DNA of 54,065 nucleotides from Gammaproteobacteria bacterium (GCA_030431775.1 JAUIHW010000027.1:1-54065), one strand, 5' to 3'. Positions 15,887 to 24,867 are shown, counted from the first letter of the stretch. The notes: generated by a model from the sequence alone, not told the origin. Numbers and translations are program-made.

Positions 15887-18204
15887 CAGTTTTGCACCGC
15901 CTTGCCGCTATCCAGCATACTGCAGATACGGTCACGGGTTTCCTGGGTGCGCACCAGGCGCAGGAAGGATTGCCGCTCAGCATCCAGAAAGTCCTGCTCG
16001 CTCCATAACGTGCCTGGCTCAATGTCGCCGCCACTAACAATACGGCCAAGCTCTGTGGCGGTTACCACGTTATGCGGTGTCAGTTTGCCAGCCGCAAGGG
16101 CATCGGCCAGCCAGCTTTGCATTTTTTCAAACAGCGGCGCGCCCGGCATCGATAGAGGTTCACGTTGCAACGGTGTTTGTGTACCGTACTCGGTGCTGCC
16201 GTTAACTGCGGCAATTGCGGCCGGTAACAGGCGGTCACGGTTGTTCAGGTAGTGGTCATTCAGCCGCAGCATGGCCTGTTCTCGCGCCAGAAGGGGCGAC
16301 GAGCAGGTGCGCCCGTAGCCCAGGTTCATAAAGGCTTTCCATGACGCCTCGCTGATATCGCTTTCCAGTTCAAGCTGTTCCACCCAGCGGTACAGAGTTT
16401 CCTTGCAACCACCGCCTCCCGGTACCAGGCCGACCCCGGATTCCACCAGCCCCATATTAGAATTGGCGTGACAGATCACCTGCTTGGCGTGCAGTACCAC
16501 TTCAAAGCCGCCACCCAGTGACATGCCGACCGGTGCGGCCACCACCGGAAACGGTGCCCTTGCCATGCTCAGCACGGTTTGCTGAAAATGGTCAAGAAAG
16601 CGGTCCAGTCCTTCCAAATCGTCGGCTTCGAAGAAACCGCGCACGGCACCCAGATTGACCCCGCAAGAAAAATGCTGCGCGTCGTTATGCACCACCAGGC
16701 CACGCATGCCTTTGCTGCTCACTGCCGCAATGGCATCAGCCAGGATCGCCATAGAGTCACCATCCAGCGCATTGGCCTTGCTGTGAAACTCCACCATGGC
16801 GACACCGTCCAGATCGAACCAGCTGGCCACCTCGCAGCTGTTTTGAGGCTGTAAGGTGCGTCGATGTTCATTGAAGCGTACTACGCCAGGAGCGCGCTGC
16901 AGGGGTTTCCAGACTCCGCCGGCTGTTCGCAATTGCAATTCACCGCCGTGCACTCGGTAGAAACTGGACCCTCTGGCCGAGTCGAGAAAGGGTGGCACTG
17001 CCATTCCATCACTTTCTAGACGCGCTATGAAGGCGTCCACACCTATGTCGTCAAGCAGTTCAAACGGGCCTTTGACCCAGTTGTAACCAAGCTTCATGGA
17101 ATCGTCCACGCCCAACGCCGTATCGCCAACTTCGGGAATCAATGAGGCTGCATAGCTCAGCACCCGCGACAACACCCGCCAGGCGAACTGCCCATATTTA
17201 CCGTCGTCGGCAAGTAGCACTTGAATTCCTTCCTTCTCCGCCTGGTCAGCCAAAGGAATAGCCAGCCGGTGCGGTATCGGTTCATACTCGCCCGTTGCCA
17301 GATTGATCGCTTCATTGCGGCCATTTTGCCGGCGGTAAAAACCCTGACCCTGCTTTTGCCCGGTATGCCCTTGGCTGATCATGGTTTCCATAAGTGGGAC
17401 CGGTGCAGCCTCGTTATGGAAGGCGTCTTCGGCTGGCAGGGTGTCGACCAGGCTTTTGGCAACGTCCGACATCAGGTCGATGCCGATCAGGTCGTACAGG
17501 CCGAACACTCCGGTTTTAGGAATGCCCATTGGGCGGCCATAAATGGCGTCGGCCTCCTGTGGACTTAATTGCAGCTCGATGGCGGCCTGGCGGGCGGTTT
17601 GCAGGGCAAAACAACCTACCCGGTTGCCGAGAAAGCCCGGAGTGTCGACGCAGGGAATAACCCCCTTACCCAATTGCTTATCGCAGAACTCATCCAGAAC
17701 CTGTATAACCTCCGTGGAGGTGTGTTCACCACGGACCAGTTCCAGCAGCGGCATCTGCCGCACTGGGTTAAAAAAATGCGTGATCGCGAAGCGCTTTTGA
17801 AAACTTTCCGGCATGTCTTCGATTAACAGCCGAATGGGTATCGTTGATGTGTTAGAGGAAATGATGGCCTGTTCCTGGCACACTTCATTCAGCTGCTGGT
17901 ACAGGGCTTTCTTGACATCCAGCCGTTCGACAATGGCTTCCACCACCCAGTCACAATCGGCAAGCTGTTGAAAATCATCACGGGTATTGCCAAGGTGAAT
18001 ATGCTCGGCGGCGGCCTTGCTCATCAGGCCTGGCGAATTTGAGTCAGAGATGCGTTCCAGTCCGCGTTCGGCCAGGGCGTTTATACGCGCTCCCTCCGAT
18101 GGCAGGTCCAGCAGCCAAACGTCGATTCCGGCATTAGCCACCTGGCCCGCAATACCGGAGCCCATGGTGCCGGCACCGATTACGGCAACTTTCTTAAAAC
18201 TCAT
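15886..18204 (-). CDS. 3-hydroxyacyl-CoA dehydrogenase / enoyl-CoA hydratase fusion (FadN-like)
   Basis: The 772 residues have the dehydrogenase first and the crotonase second, the FadN order and the reverse of FadB. The Rossmann motif is GAGTMGSGIAGQ; the catalytic region is ITHFFNPVRQMPLLELV, and PGFLGNRVG follows. The crotonase half starts near residue 460 and keeps HFSCGVNLG and GMSLGGGFE (oxyanion hole), plus the Glu-bearing MGLVESGVGLVPGGGG. It should hydrate an enoyl-CoA and oxidise the 3-hydroxy product. In this operon a substrate from the DMSP or methylthiopropionate route is possible (a DmdD/AcuH-like hydratase step); ordinary fatty-acid oxidation is the alternative. It is coupled to its neighbours by 4-base and 1-base overlaps. 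Confidence 0.88.
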   Translation of the reverse strand: MSFKKVAVIGAGTMGSGIAGQVANAGIDVWLLDLPSEGARINALAERGLERISDSNSPGLMSKAAAEHIHLGNTRDDFQQLADCDWVVEAIVERLDVKKALYQQLNEVCQEQAIISSNTSTIPIRLLIEDMPESFQKRFAITHFFNPVRQMPLLELVRGEHTSTEVIQVLDEFCDKQLGKGVIPCVDTPGFLGNRVGCFALQTARQAAIELQLSPQEADAIYGRPMGIPKTGVFGLYDLIGIDLMSDVAKSLVDTLPAEDAFHNEAAPVPLMETMISQGHTGQKQGQGFYRRQNGRNEAINLATGEYEPIPHRLAIPLADQAEKEGIQVLLADDGKYGQFAWRVLSRVLSYAASLIPEVGDTALGVDDSMKLGYNWVKGPFELLDDIGVDAFIARLESDGMAVPPFLDSARGSSFYRVHGGELQLRTAGGVWKPLQRAPGVVRFNEHRRTLQPQNSCEVASWFDLDGVAMVEFHSKANALDGDSMAILADAIAAVSSKGMRGLVVHNDAQHFSCGVNLGAVRGFFEADDLEGLDRFLDHFQQTVLSMARAPFPVVAAPVGMSLGGGFEVVLHAKQVICHANSNMGLVESGVGLVPGGGGCKETLYRWVEQLELESDISEASWKAFMNLGYGRTCSSPLLAREQAMLRLNDHYLNNRDRLLPAAIAAVNGSTEYGTQTPLQREPLSMPGAPLFEKMQSWLADALAAGKLTPHNVVTATELGRIVSGGDIEPGTLWSEQDFLDAERQSFLRLVRTQETRDRICSMLDSGKAVQN

Positions 18205-19001
18205 GTGATTTGTCCTTCTATCTCAACAATGAAATCCTTACACAACTGCAACACTTGTTTGGGCGCTTCCATAGGCAACATATGGCCGTAGCGTGTCAGT
18301 ACGCTGACCTTGGCATTGAGGCTGACGGCCAGTGCCTGCCCGGCTTTTAATGGCGTCATTTTATCCAGTCCGGCCAGTATCAGTTGACTGGGGCCCTGGA
18401 AAGCCTGCGCGGCTGCTTCGCCACCACTGTAATTGGCGCAGGCCTTAAGGTCAGCCGCCAGTGGGTTGTTGGCCATAATGCGGTGGCCAATCGCAATCGG
18501 TTGCAAGCCCGGCGTGGGTGAAACACCGTTGAGAATGTCGGGACCAAACCCCCACTGCAGCATAAACTCGGCCGCTTTTGCCGCCGAAACTTCAGCGGTT
18601 TCCAGCAGCGTGGGGTTAACGGGTATAGCGGCCGCCGTACCGATGCCGGTTAAAGATTTCACCCGGCCAGGAAACTGGCGGGCCAGTTCCAGTCCACTCA
18701 GAAAGCCTTGCGAGTGCCCGACGACATGCGCGTGTTGAACGCCCACGGCATCCAGCAGAGCGTCCAGCCATGGCCCGCTGTCTTCAATGCTTGCCAGTGC
18801 GTCACCCTGGGACAGGCTATGCCCTGGAAAATCCGGTGCCAGGACCGAAAAACCATGAAACGCAAACCAGCGGGTTTGCAATGCCCAGCTGCGGTGGTCC
18901 AGCCCACTGCCGTGCAGAAACAACACTGTGGGCAGGGCCGCGGTAAATTCCTTGCCGCCGGTCGCTATGTGGGTTTCCAACCCATTAAGCATCAGTTTCA
19001 T
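18201..19001 (-). CDS. Alpha/beta hydrolase
   Basis: The 266-residue fold carries an oxyanion-loop LFLHGSGLD, nucleophile elbow GHSQG (Ser), an acid in LILAGLDKMTP and catalytic His in RYGHMLPMEAP. The full Ser-Asp-His triad is present and the length is normal for a small soluble esterase, thioesterase or C-C hydrolase. The substrate is unknown. Four-base overlaps with metY upstream and the FadN-like gene downstream show that it belongs to the operon, so an ester or thioester of the same pathway is likely. Confidence 0.82.
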   Translation of the reverse strand: MKLMLNGLETHIATGGKEFTAALPTVLFLHGSGLDHRSWALQTRWFAFHGFSVLAPDFPGHSLSQGDALASIEDSGPWLDALLDAVGVQHAHVVGHSQGFLSGLELARQFPGRVKSLTGIGTAAAIPVNPTLLETAEVSAAKAAEFMLQWGFGPDILNGVSPTPGLQPIAIGHRIMANNPLAADLKACANYSGGEAAAQAFQGPSQLILAGLDKMTPLKAGQALAVSLNAKVSVLTRYGHMLPMEAPKQVLQLCKDFIVEIEGQIT

Positions 19002-20320
19002 TGCAACGCCTCCGCCTGCTGCTCGGTTACCTTGCTGGCGGCGCGCAAGCCTTTGCTGAAATCAATCTGGATGTCTTTTATATGTTCCAGCCCGACCGAC
19101 ACGCGAATCATGTCTTCGCTGATGCCGGCGGCCTGCATGGCATCGGGCGTCAATCGGGAATGGGTGGTACTGCCTGGGTGCAGCACCAGGGTTCTGGCGT
19201 CGCCCACGTTCGCCAGATTGGACGACAGGTTTACCGAGTCGATAAACGCGGCACCGCCGGCTCGCCCGCCCACCACACCAAAGCACAGCATGGAGCCGGC
19301 TCCGCCAGGAAATAGTGCAGTCGCGACTGGCTGGCTGGGGTTGCTTTCCAGACCCGGGTGATTAACCCAAACCACCTCGTCTTGAGCCTGTAGCCACTCC
19401 ACCAGAGCCTGGGTATTTGCCATGTGCTGCTGCATGCGCAGCTGCAGGGTCTCTATACCTTGCAGAATCAGAAAGGCATTGTTCGGGGCCAGGCAGGCGC
19501 CCAGGTCGCGCATCGATTCAGCGCGTATTTTCTGCGCCAGCGCGCTGGGGCCGAATTCCTCCCAGAAGCGAATACCGTGGAAGGGTTCATAGGGCTCAGT
19601 CAACTCCGGGAAGCGGCCGCTGGCTTCCCAGTCGAAATTGCCGCCGTCGACTATCACGCCACCGATGGCCGCGCCGTGGCCGCCCATCCACTTAGTCAGC
19701 GAATGCACCACCACATTGGCACCGTGCTCGATCGGCCGGTTCAAGGCTGGCGTGGCGAACGTGGCGTCTACCACCACTGGGATTCCGTGTGACTCTGCCT
19801 GCTTGCTGATGGCGGGCAGATTGGCCACTTCCAGGCCGGGGTTGCCGATGGACTCGCAGAACACCAGTTTGGTGTTGCTCTGAATGGCGTCATTCAGAGC
19901 CTGCTCATCATTAATGCTCACAAATGTTGTTTCGATGCCAAGGCGTTTGAGGGTATGGCGCAACAGGGTCGCTGTGGAACCGTAGATCTGTGCCGAGGAC
20001 ACTATATGATCCCCCGCCGAGCACAGGGTAATGAAGGTGGTAAACAAAGCGCTCATGCCGGATGCGGTACAAATGGCTGCGCTGCCTCCCTCCAGCGCTG
20101 CTACCCGTTGTTCCAACACAGCCACGGTAGGGTTGGAAATACGGCTGTAAATATGGCCGCCTTGCTCGACGTTGAACAGGGCCGCGCCATCGCTGACGCT
20201 GTCAAACACGTAGGACGTGGTCTGATAAATAGGCACGGCTCTTGAACCGTGATCGCTTTCCGGCACGTAGCCGCTGTGCAGGGCAACGGTTTCCGGTTTG
20301 TAGAACGAGGATTTAGCCAT
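18998..20320 (-). CDS. metY: O-acetylhomoserine sulfhydrylase (MetY-type)
   Basis: The 440 residues match the larger Cys/Met-metabolism PLP class, longer than MetB/MetC (about 390). The PLP lysine is Lys210 in HSLTKWMGGHG; other conserved parts are IYSRISNPTV, ATFATP and HPGSTTHSR. The enzyme joins O-acetylhomoserine with sulfide to give homocysteine, or with methanethiol to give methionine directly. It begins three bases after the dmdA stop, in the middle of a coupled operon, which suggests that methanethiol from demethylated DMSP is its substrate here. That is inference; plain sulfide assimilation is the alternative. Confidence 0.9.
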   Translation of the reverse strand: MAKSSFYKPETVALHSGYVPESDHGSRAVPIYQTTSYVFDSVSDGAALFNVEQGGHIYSRISNPTVAVLEQRVAALEGGSAAICTASGMSALFTTFITLCSAGDHIVSSAQIYGSTATLLRHTLKRLGIETTFVSINDEQALNDAIQSNTKLVFCESIGNPGLEVANLPAISKQAESHGIPVVVDATFATPALNRPIEHGANVVVHSLTKWMGGHGAAIGGVIVDGGNFDWEASGRFPELTEPYEPFHGIRFWEEFGPSALAQKIRAESMRDLGACLAPNNAFLILQGIETLQLRMQQHMANTQALVEWLQAQDEVVWVNHPGLESNPSQPVATALFPGGAGSMLCFGVVGGRAGGAAFIDSVNLSSNLANVGDARTLVLHPGSTTHSRLTPDAMQAAGISEDMIRVSVGLEHIKDIQIDFSKGLRAASKVTEQQAEALQ

Positions 20321-20323
20321 GAA

Positions 20324-21424
20324 TTACGCCTGTAGTGCTTCCTGGGAGAAGGGGAGTGGGGTTATTTGGCCTTGAACGCCGCCGTGCTCCAGCGTGGAAT
20401 GACGGTGGGTGTAGGCGAATGGCAACATAACAAAAGCGAGGTGTTTTTGATAGCGCGGCGACCACACTTGCGAGCGGATTTCGCCCTGCAAGCCATCGCC
20501 CAGTTCTATCCAGGTGCTATCGCTTGTGGGCGAACTGGCAAAAAGTACACCCTGTAATTGGCGTGTTTGTTGCGTGGCGTGTGCGCGCAGTGCAGGAAGG
20601 CTCAGACTTTCCACGTCTGCATTCAAGTCTAGGTAACTGCCCAGACCACATTCAAACGGGGTGTCCTGGTCATCCATATCGCTGCCATATGACAATAGCC
20701 CGCCTTCCATGCGCTCAATCTGGTTTGGGCAGCCGATGCGTACGTTCAGATCTTTACCGGCAGCGAACAAGGCCTCCCATAATGGTACAGCCAGCTTGGC
20801 ATCGTTTACATAGATCTCGAAACCGCCTTGCTTACTCCAACCGGACCGGGCGACATACATATCGCTCCCCTGGAAAGGCAACATTTTGCCCCAGAAAAAG
20901 CGAATGTCGCACACTTCACTCCCGAATACCCGTGCTACCAGCTCATCTGCCTTGGGTCCTTGAACGGCCAGAGGCGAGATATCCGGCTCGCTTACATCCA
21001 CGTCAAGCCCGTAGCCTTGGGCCAGGCCGGCTGCCCATAATTTGATGTCGCTGTCGGCGATTGAGAACCACCAAAGGTCCTCTTCCACCTTGATGGCAAT
21101 CGGGTCATTGAGAATTCCCCCCTGGGCGTTGCAGGTGGGCGCGTACTTGCCCTGTAGGGGCTTGGCAGTGCTCAGGTCTCGCGGGGTCATCAACTGTGCG
21201 AGACGGGCCGCATCCCGGCCTTTCAGTTGCACCTGGCGCTCACAGGCTACGTCCCATACCTGCACATGCTCGCAGAGGTGCCAATAGTCGGCTTCAATGG
21301 ATTCAAACTCAGCCGGCAGTAACATATGATTGTACACTGTGTAGGTTTTCACGCCTGCTGCCGTGTTTTGCTCGGTCCAGTGCGTTCGGCGAACGCGTCT
21401 TGACGGAATAATGGTGGGGCGCAT
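20324..21424 (-). CDS. dmdA: DMSP demethylase DmdA-like, tetrahydrofolate-dependent
   Basis: The 366 residues belong to the GcvT (glycine-cleavage T) fold but read like DmdA: SRRVRRTHW near the start, KTYTVYNHMLLP (26-37), VQVWDVACERQV (54-65), MTPRDLS and SPLAVQGPKA. The folate/substrate segment ARSGWSKQGGFEIYV (192-206) has Trp196 and the SKQ that, as I recall, distinguish DmdA from true GcvT (there a Tyr and GED); Glu203 and Tyr205 sit where DmdA binds tetrahydrofolate. DmdA moves a methyl group from dimethylsulfoniopropionate to tetrahydrofolate, giving methylmercaptopropionate. No gcvP or gcvH is near. It is the first gene of a five-gene operon with metY. GGAGG is eight bases before its ATG. 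A DmdA-like paralogue with another methyl donor is possible. Confidence 0.8.
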   Translation of the reverse strand: MRPTIIPSRRVRRTHWTEQNTAAGVKTYTVYNHMLLPAEFESIEADYWHLCEHVQVWDVACERQVQLKGRDAARLAQLMTPRDLSTAKPLQGKYAPTCNAQGGILNDPIAIKVEEDLWWFSIADSDIKLWAAGLAQGYGLDVDVSEPDISPLAVQGPKADELVARVFGSEVCDIRFFWGKMLPFQGSDMYVARSGWSKQGGFEIYVNDAKLAVPLWEALFAAGKDLNVRIGCPNQIERMEGGLLSYGSDMDDQDTPFECGLGSYLDLNADVESLSLPALRAHATQQTRQLQGVLFASSPTSDSTWIELGDGLQGEIRSQVWSPRYQKHLAFVMLPFAYTHRHSTLEHGGVQGQITPLPFSQEALQA

Positions 21425-21427
21425 TTT

Positions 21428-21437
21428 GGAGGCCTCC
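21428..21437. promoter_or_regulatory. Palindromic Shine-Dalgarno shared by two divergent genes
   Basis: GGAGGCCTCC is a perfect 10-bp palindrome in the 17-base gap between dmdA (start 21424, minus strand) and the phosphatase gene (TTG 21442, plus strand). Read on either strand it gives GGAGG, eight or nine bases before each start. With so little space, both promoters must lie inside the coding region of the opposite gene. Confidence 0.75.
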
Positions 21438-21441
21438 TAAG

Positions 21442-21933
21442 TTGAGTCGGGAACTATTGGATACATCAGTTTTATTTGTGTGCCTTGGAAATATCTGCCG
21501 TTCACCTCTGGCCCAGGGCGCCTTTGAGCAGCAGCTGCGGCGGCGTGGATTGGCTGACCGGTTTCGCACTGACTCCTGCGGTACGGCTGCATTTAATCTT
21601 GGTAAACCGCCGGACCCCCGAGCCATTGCGGCGGCTCAGTCCGCCGGCTTTGATATCAGTCAACAACGCGCGCGGCAGATTCAAGATGAGGACTATCAGC
21701 GATTTACTCATATTGTGGCCATGGATCGCAACAACCTCAGCAATGTTCAGGCCTGGGCACCATCGACCTACAGCGGCGTAATGCAACTGCTAATGGATTA
21801 CGTTCCGCAGCGCCAGCACGCCCAGGTTGCTGACCCTTACTACGCCGCGGCGGGCGAATTCGACCACGTTCTGGCCGAGATTTCAATAGCCACAGGACAC
21901 CTGTTGGAACACCTGCTGGCGGGTGCTGGCTGA
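21442..21933 (+). CDS. Low-molecular-weight protein-tyrosine phosphatase
   Basis: The 163-residue protein has the N-terminal P-loop C-LGNIC-R-S (Cys14 to Arg20, the CX5R motif) and the general-acid DPYY motif near the C-terminus. Both catalytic elements of the LMW-PTP family are therefore intact. The start is TTG at 21442, supported by GGAGG nine bases before it. In bacteria these enzymes often dephosphorylate tyrosine kinases of capsule export, but no such genes are here; other LMW-PTPs act more generally. Convergent with the CadC-like regulator. Confidence 0.88.
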   Translation: MSRELLDTSVLFVCLGNICRSPLAQGAFEQQLRRRGLADRFRTDSCGTAAFNLGKPPDPRAIAAAQSAGFDISQQRARQIQDEDYQRFTHIVAMDRNNLSNVQAWAPSTYSGVMQLLMDYVPQRQHAQVADPYYAAAGEFDHVLAEISIATGHLLEHLLAGAG

Positions 21934-21949
21934 GAACGCGAGGCGGTAC

Positions 21950-24166
21950 TTAGCGAGGTTCAACGAGCAGAGCTTGAAAGCCTGCATGTTCGAGCAATTC
22001 AGAAAATGCCGGTGCCAATGGCAACTGCCAGCGTTCCACCAGTTGCCCGGTTGCACTCTGCCGGCTCAGATTGCTAAGGGCATCGTCGTGGCGGCCAGCT
22101 AAAGCCAGCAATTGCGCCGAGTGCGATCGCGAATCTGGAATGCTGGGTAAGGTGTCGGTCAAGGCCATCCCGGCACTCAACAGCCGTTGCGCTTGTTGCG
22201 GCCGGGTTGGCTCCAGCAATTGCACCAGGGCAATTGCGGCGGCCAGATTATCCAGGGTGATCACAGGCTCGACTCGTAGCAGTTCCGGGTACAGAGCCGT
22301 CAGCTTTTGTATTGCCTTGCCCGCCTCGCCCACAGCCAACTGTGCGGCGTGATAGAGGGTGACCAGGTTGTAGCTGCTGCTGTGCAAGTGCGGCATGGTG
22401 TGCAGCAGGGCGGCCGCAACGGCGGGATTGCTTTGGTTGACCGCCAGGTTGTCAAATTGTTGCCAGAAGCGCGCTGCGTCGCTGTTACCCAGCAGGCTGG
22501 CCGCTACTGTTAACCACTGTTTGGCAGCCCGTGTGTCCTCATTGTCCAGATGGAGTAATGCAGCCAGGACGGCATTGCCCGGGGCTGTGCTGTCCAGTTC
22601 ATTGGCCTTTTCGATGGCTTTTGTAGCAGCCTCGAAATCTCCACGTGCTCGGTGAATTCTGGCCAGCCAGACATAAGTCCAGCTGTACTCCGGATTAAGC
22701 GTCGCAGCATGTTGAACGCGCTGTAATGCGGCCTCAAGCTGGCCGCTGGCGAACAGCACCTGTGCCAGGCTGATGTTCACCCAGGGGGATAATGGGTCGA
22801 GACTCAATGCCTGTCGGGCAGCCGCCAGAGCTTGCTCAGTCTGAGCGGAAGCGAGTTCCACTTCGGACAGTAGAAAGTAGGCCGTAGAGCTGTTGGGGTT
22901 AATACCGAGTGCTGTCCTCAAGTGCTCGCGAGCCAGGCTGAATTGCGCGCCATTCGCAGCCAGCACAGCGCGGGCAATGTGGGCGTTGACGGCGGTCGGC
23001 TTCAGCGTCAACGCCTGATCAATTGCAGCTTGCGCGCGCCGGCGGGCCTCGTCTGCTGGCATATTGTGCGCAAAAAAATTGGCGCGGGCGTAAATGTAGG
23101 CAAGGCTCGCCTGCGCTTCGGCAAAATTCGGGTCCAGTTTGACAGCCGCTTCAAAAGCGTCCCGCGCCTTTACAAACCAGCTGCTGTTGTTGCCATTCAT
23201 CCACCAATAGTGGCCCTGTAGGTAATAGCTGTAGGCCTGCAAGTTATTGGTATGCGAGACAGCCAGTGCTGTGTCTTGCTGCAATACACCAGGCAGGGCC
23301 TGGACTACTGCGCCGGCAATCGCTTCCTGCACAGCGATGACATCGCCCACGTTGCGGTCATATTGTTGCGACCATACCGTGCTGTCGCTATTCACATCCA
23401 CCAGTTGCGCGCTGACGCGCAGAGTGTTGCCGGACCGGCGCACGCTGCCTTCCAGCAAATGGTTCACTGACAGCGCGCGGGCAATGGCCTGTGTGCCCAG
23501 CTTGTTATCCCGCATCGCGAAAGAGGAGCGTGGCGACGGCACCCGCAGACCCGGTACGCCGGCAAGCGCATTGAGCAGTTCCTCGGCAATGCCGGCGGCA
23601 AAGTATTCGGCGTCGGCATCCGCGCTGAGATTCCGAAAGGGCAATACCGCGACGGAAGACTGCCGGCTGTCAATATGGGCGCTATTATCGACTCTGGTAT
23701 TGTTAAGGCCATCGTTGCGGCCATGGTGCAACACCAGCCAGGTGAGTAGGGCTGCTAGTAGTGCTGCGATCAGCCAGGCCAGCCACGCAGGCCAGCGCCC
23801 TGGCGCCCGCTGGTCTGATACGGACCCAGCTGGTTCGCCTGCCTGTGGCGAGATCGGGTGCGGACTCAGCAATAAGCGGTAGCCCTGTTTAGGAACGGTT
23901 TGAATCATTCTGGCCTGCCCCTTGCTGTCTCCCAATGCAAGGCGAAGCTGGGATACTGCGCGCGTCAGTGTTTCCTCCACCACAACCCGACCCGGCCATA
24001 CCTGCGCCAATAGCGCTTCCCGGCTGACAGTCTGCCCGGCGTTGGCAGCCAGCACACACAGCACCGCCATGACTTTGGGCTCTACTTTGCGGGTTTCAAG
24101 CGGCCCGCTGATCTGGTTGGCGCCGGGATCGATGCGATGCTCGCCGAGCATAAAGGCGGTCTGCAT
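21950..24166 (-). CDS. CadC/ToxR-like membrane regulator with winged helix and TPR sensor region
   Basis: The 738 residues begin with an OmpR-type winged helix (about 1-105: LETRKVEPKVMAVL, REALLAQVWPGRVVVEETLTRAVSQLR, TVPKQGYRL). One transmembrane helix follows (about 124-147, Trp/Ala/Leu-rich). Next is a FlgO/TolB-like periplasmic domain (about 168-295, starting SVAVLPFRNLS), then many TPR-like helical repeats to the end. There is no phosphoacceptor domain, so sensing is probably direct across the membrane, as for CadC and ToxR. No good ribosome site is seen before the ATG. It is divergent from a small TPR-like exported protein across 181 bases, its most likely target. The signal is unknown. 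Confidence 0.85.
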   Translation of the reverse strand: MQTAFMLGEHRIDPGANQISGPLETRKVEPKVMAVLCVLAANAGQTVSREALLAQVWPGRVVVEETLTRAVSQLRLALGDSKGQARMIQTVPKQGYRLLLSPHPISPQAGEPAGSVSDQRAPGRWPAWLAWLIAALLAALLTWLVLHHGRNDGLNNTRVDNSAHIDSRQSSVAVLPFRNLSADADAEYFAAGIAEELLNALAGVPGLRVPSPRSSFAMRDNKLGTQAIARALSVNHLLEGSVRRSGNTLRVSAQLVDVNSDSTVWSQQYDRNVGDVIAVQEAIAGAVVQALPGVLQQDTALAVSHTNNLQAYSYYLQGHYWWMNGNNSSWFVKARDAFEAAVKLDPNFAEAQASLAYIYARANFFAHNMPADEARRRAQAAIDQALTLKPTAVNAHIARAVLAANGAQFSLAREHLRTALGINPNSSTAYFLLSEVELASAQTEQALAAARQALSLDPLSPWVNISLAQVLFASGQLEAALQRVQHAATLNPEYSWTYVWLARIHRARGDFEAATKAIEKANELDSTAPGNAVLAALLHLDNEDTRAAKQWLTVAASLLGNSDAARFWQQFDNLAVNQSNPAVAAALLHTMPHLHSSSYNLVTLYHAAQLAVGEAGKAIQKLTALYPELLRVEPVITLDNLAAAIALVQLLEPTRPQQAQRLLSAGMALTDTLPSIPDSRSHSAQLLALAGRHDDALSNLSRQSATGQLVERWQLPLAPAFSELLEHAGFQALLVEPR

Positions 24167-24347
24167 TATTTTAAATCAATAAGTTATAAGAGTTTGTCGA
24201 AGTCATTTCTTTGTTTTAGGCAAGCCTTAGGAATTTCTTAGCCAATTATCAGGGGTTCATCAGGCGCGTCAGCCGCGGCTAGGACATTCTTGGTACCAAC
24301 GCAGACACATGCGTTTGCCGTAACCCAAGCAACCGGAGGATTATCTC

Positions 24348-24806
24348 ATGTTACCGACACGTTCACGACTCAAGCTGATTCTTGCAGGCATAAGCACTGC
24401 GCTAACCCTTGCCCTGGCAGGTACCGTTGCCGCGGATGCACCGCTAAAGCTGCGGACCCACGACATTGAAGTGGACGGCACCCGTGAAGTGGAAGCCGGA
24501 AGCTACCAGGCCGGTATCGCAAAGCTGGAAGCCGCACTGGAGCAAAAGGTATCTCTGCAGAATAAGGAGGCGATTCTGAACAACCTGTGCGTTGCATACA
24601 TCGCCATTGAAGATTTCGGCAACGCGGAATACTACTGCGACCAGGCGGTGCTGCACAGCAAGCGCGGCCTCGCTTACAACAACCGCGGTGTGTTGAAAGT
24701 CGCCACCGGTCAATTGGTAGACGGCATTCGCGACTTCCATATGGCCAAAGCGGTGGGTTTCAGCCATGGCACTGCCAAGGCCAACCTGGCGCAGCTTGAG
24801 CAGTAA
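24348..24806 (+). CDS. Small exported TPR-like protein
   Basis: The 152-residue precursor has a signal peptide (basic start, Leu/Ala core, cut near TVAADA) and three helix-turn-helix repeats of TPR type, for example GSYQAGIAKLEAALE and AYNNRGVLKVATGQLVDGIRDF. GGAGGA precedes the ATG. A strong terminator follows, so it is transcribed alone. Divergence from the CadC-like regulator, itself TPR-rich on the periplasmic side, suggests that it is a regulated partner or a periplasmic adaptor. Function unknown. Confidence 0.75.
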   Translation: MLPTRSRLKLILAGISTALTLALAGTVAADAPLKLRTHDIEVDGTREVEAGSYQAGIAKLEAALEQKVSLQNKEAILNNLCVAYIAIEDFGNAEYYCDQAVLHSKRGLAYNNRGVLKVATGQLVDGIRDFHMAKAVGFSHGTAKANLAQLEQ

Positions 24807-24843
24807 GCACGGCGCAAACAGGCCTTACAGTATTCAAAATACA

Positions 24844-24867
24844 GGGAGCCTCGGCTCCCTTTTTTTT
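24844..24867 (+). terminator. Rho-independent terminator after the small TPR gene
   Basis: GGGAGCC-TC-GGCTCCC forms a perfect seven-base stem followed by eight T. It lies 38 bases after the stop and protects the convergent methyltransferase gene. Confidence 0.92.

Noticed and set aside
20324-21424. Gene as glycine cleavage T protein (gcvT)
   Set aside because: The folate/substrate segment has Trp and SKQ as in DmdA, and no gcvH or gcvP is near.
23247-23882. Plus-strand frame of 211 residues, Ser/Ala-rich
   Set aside because: Antisense to the CadC-like gene; composition is typical of a shadow frame.
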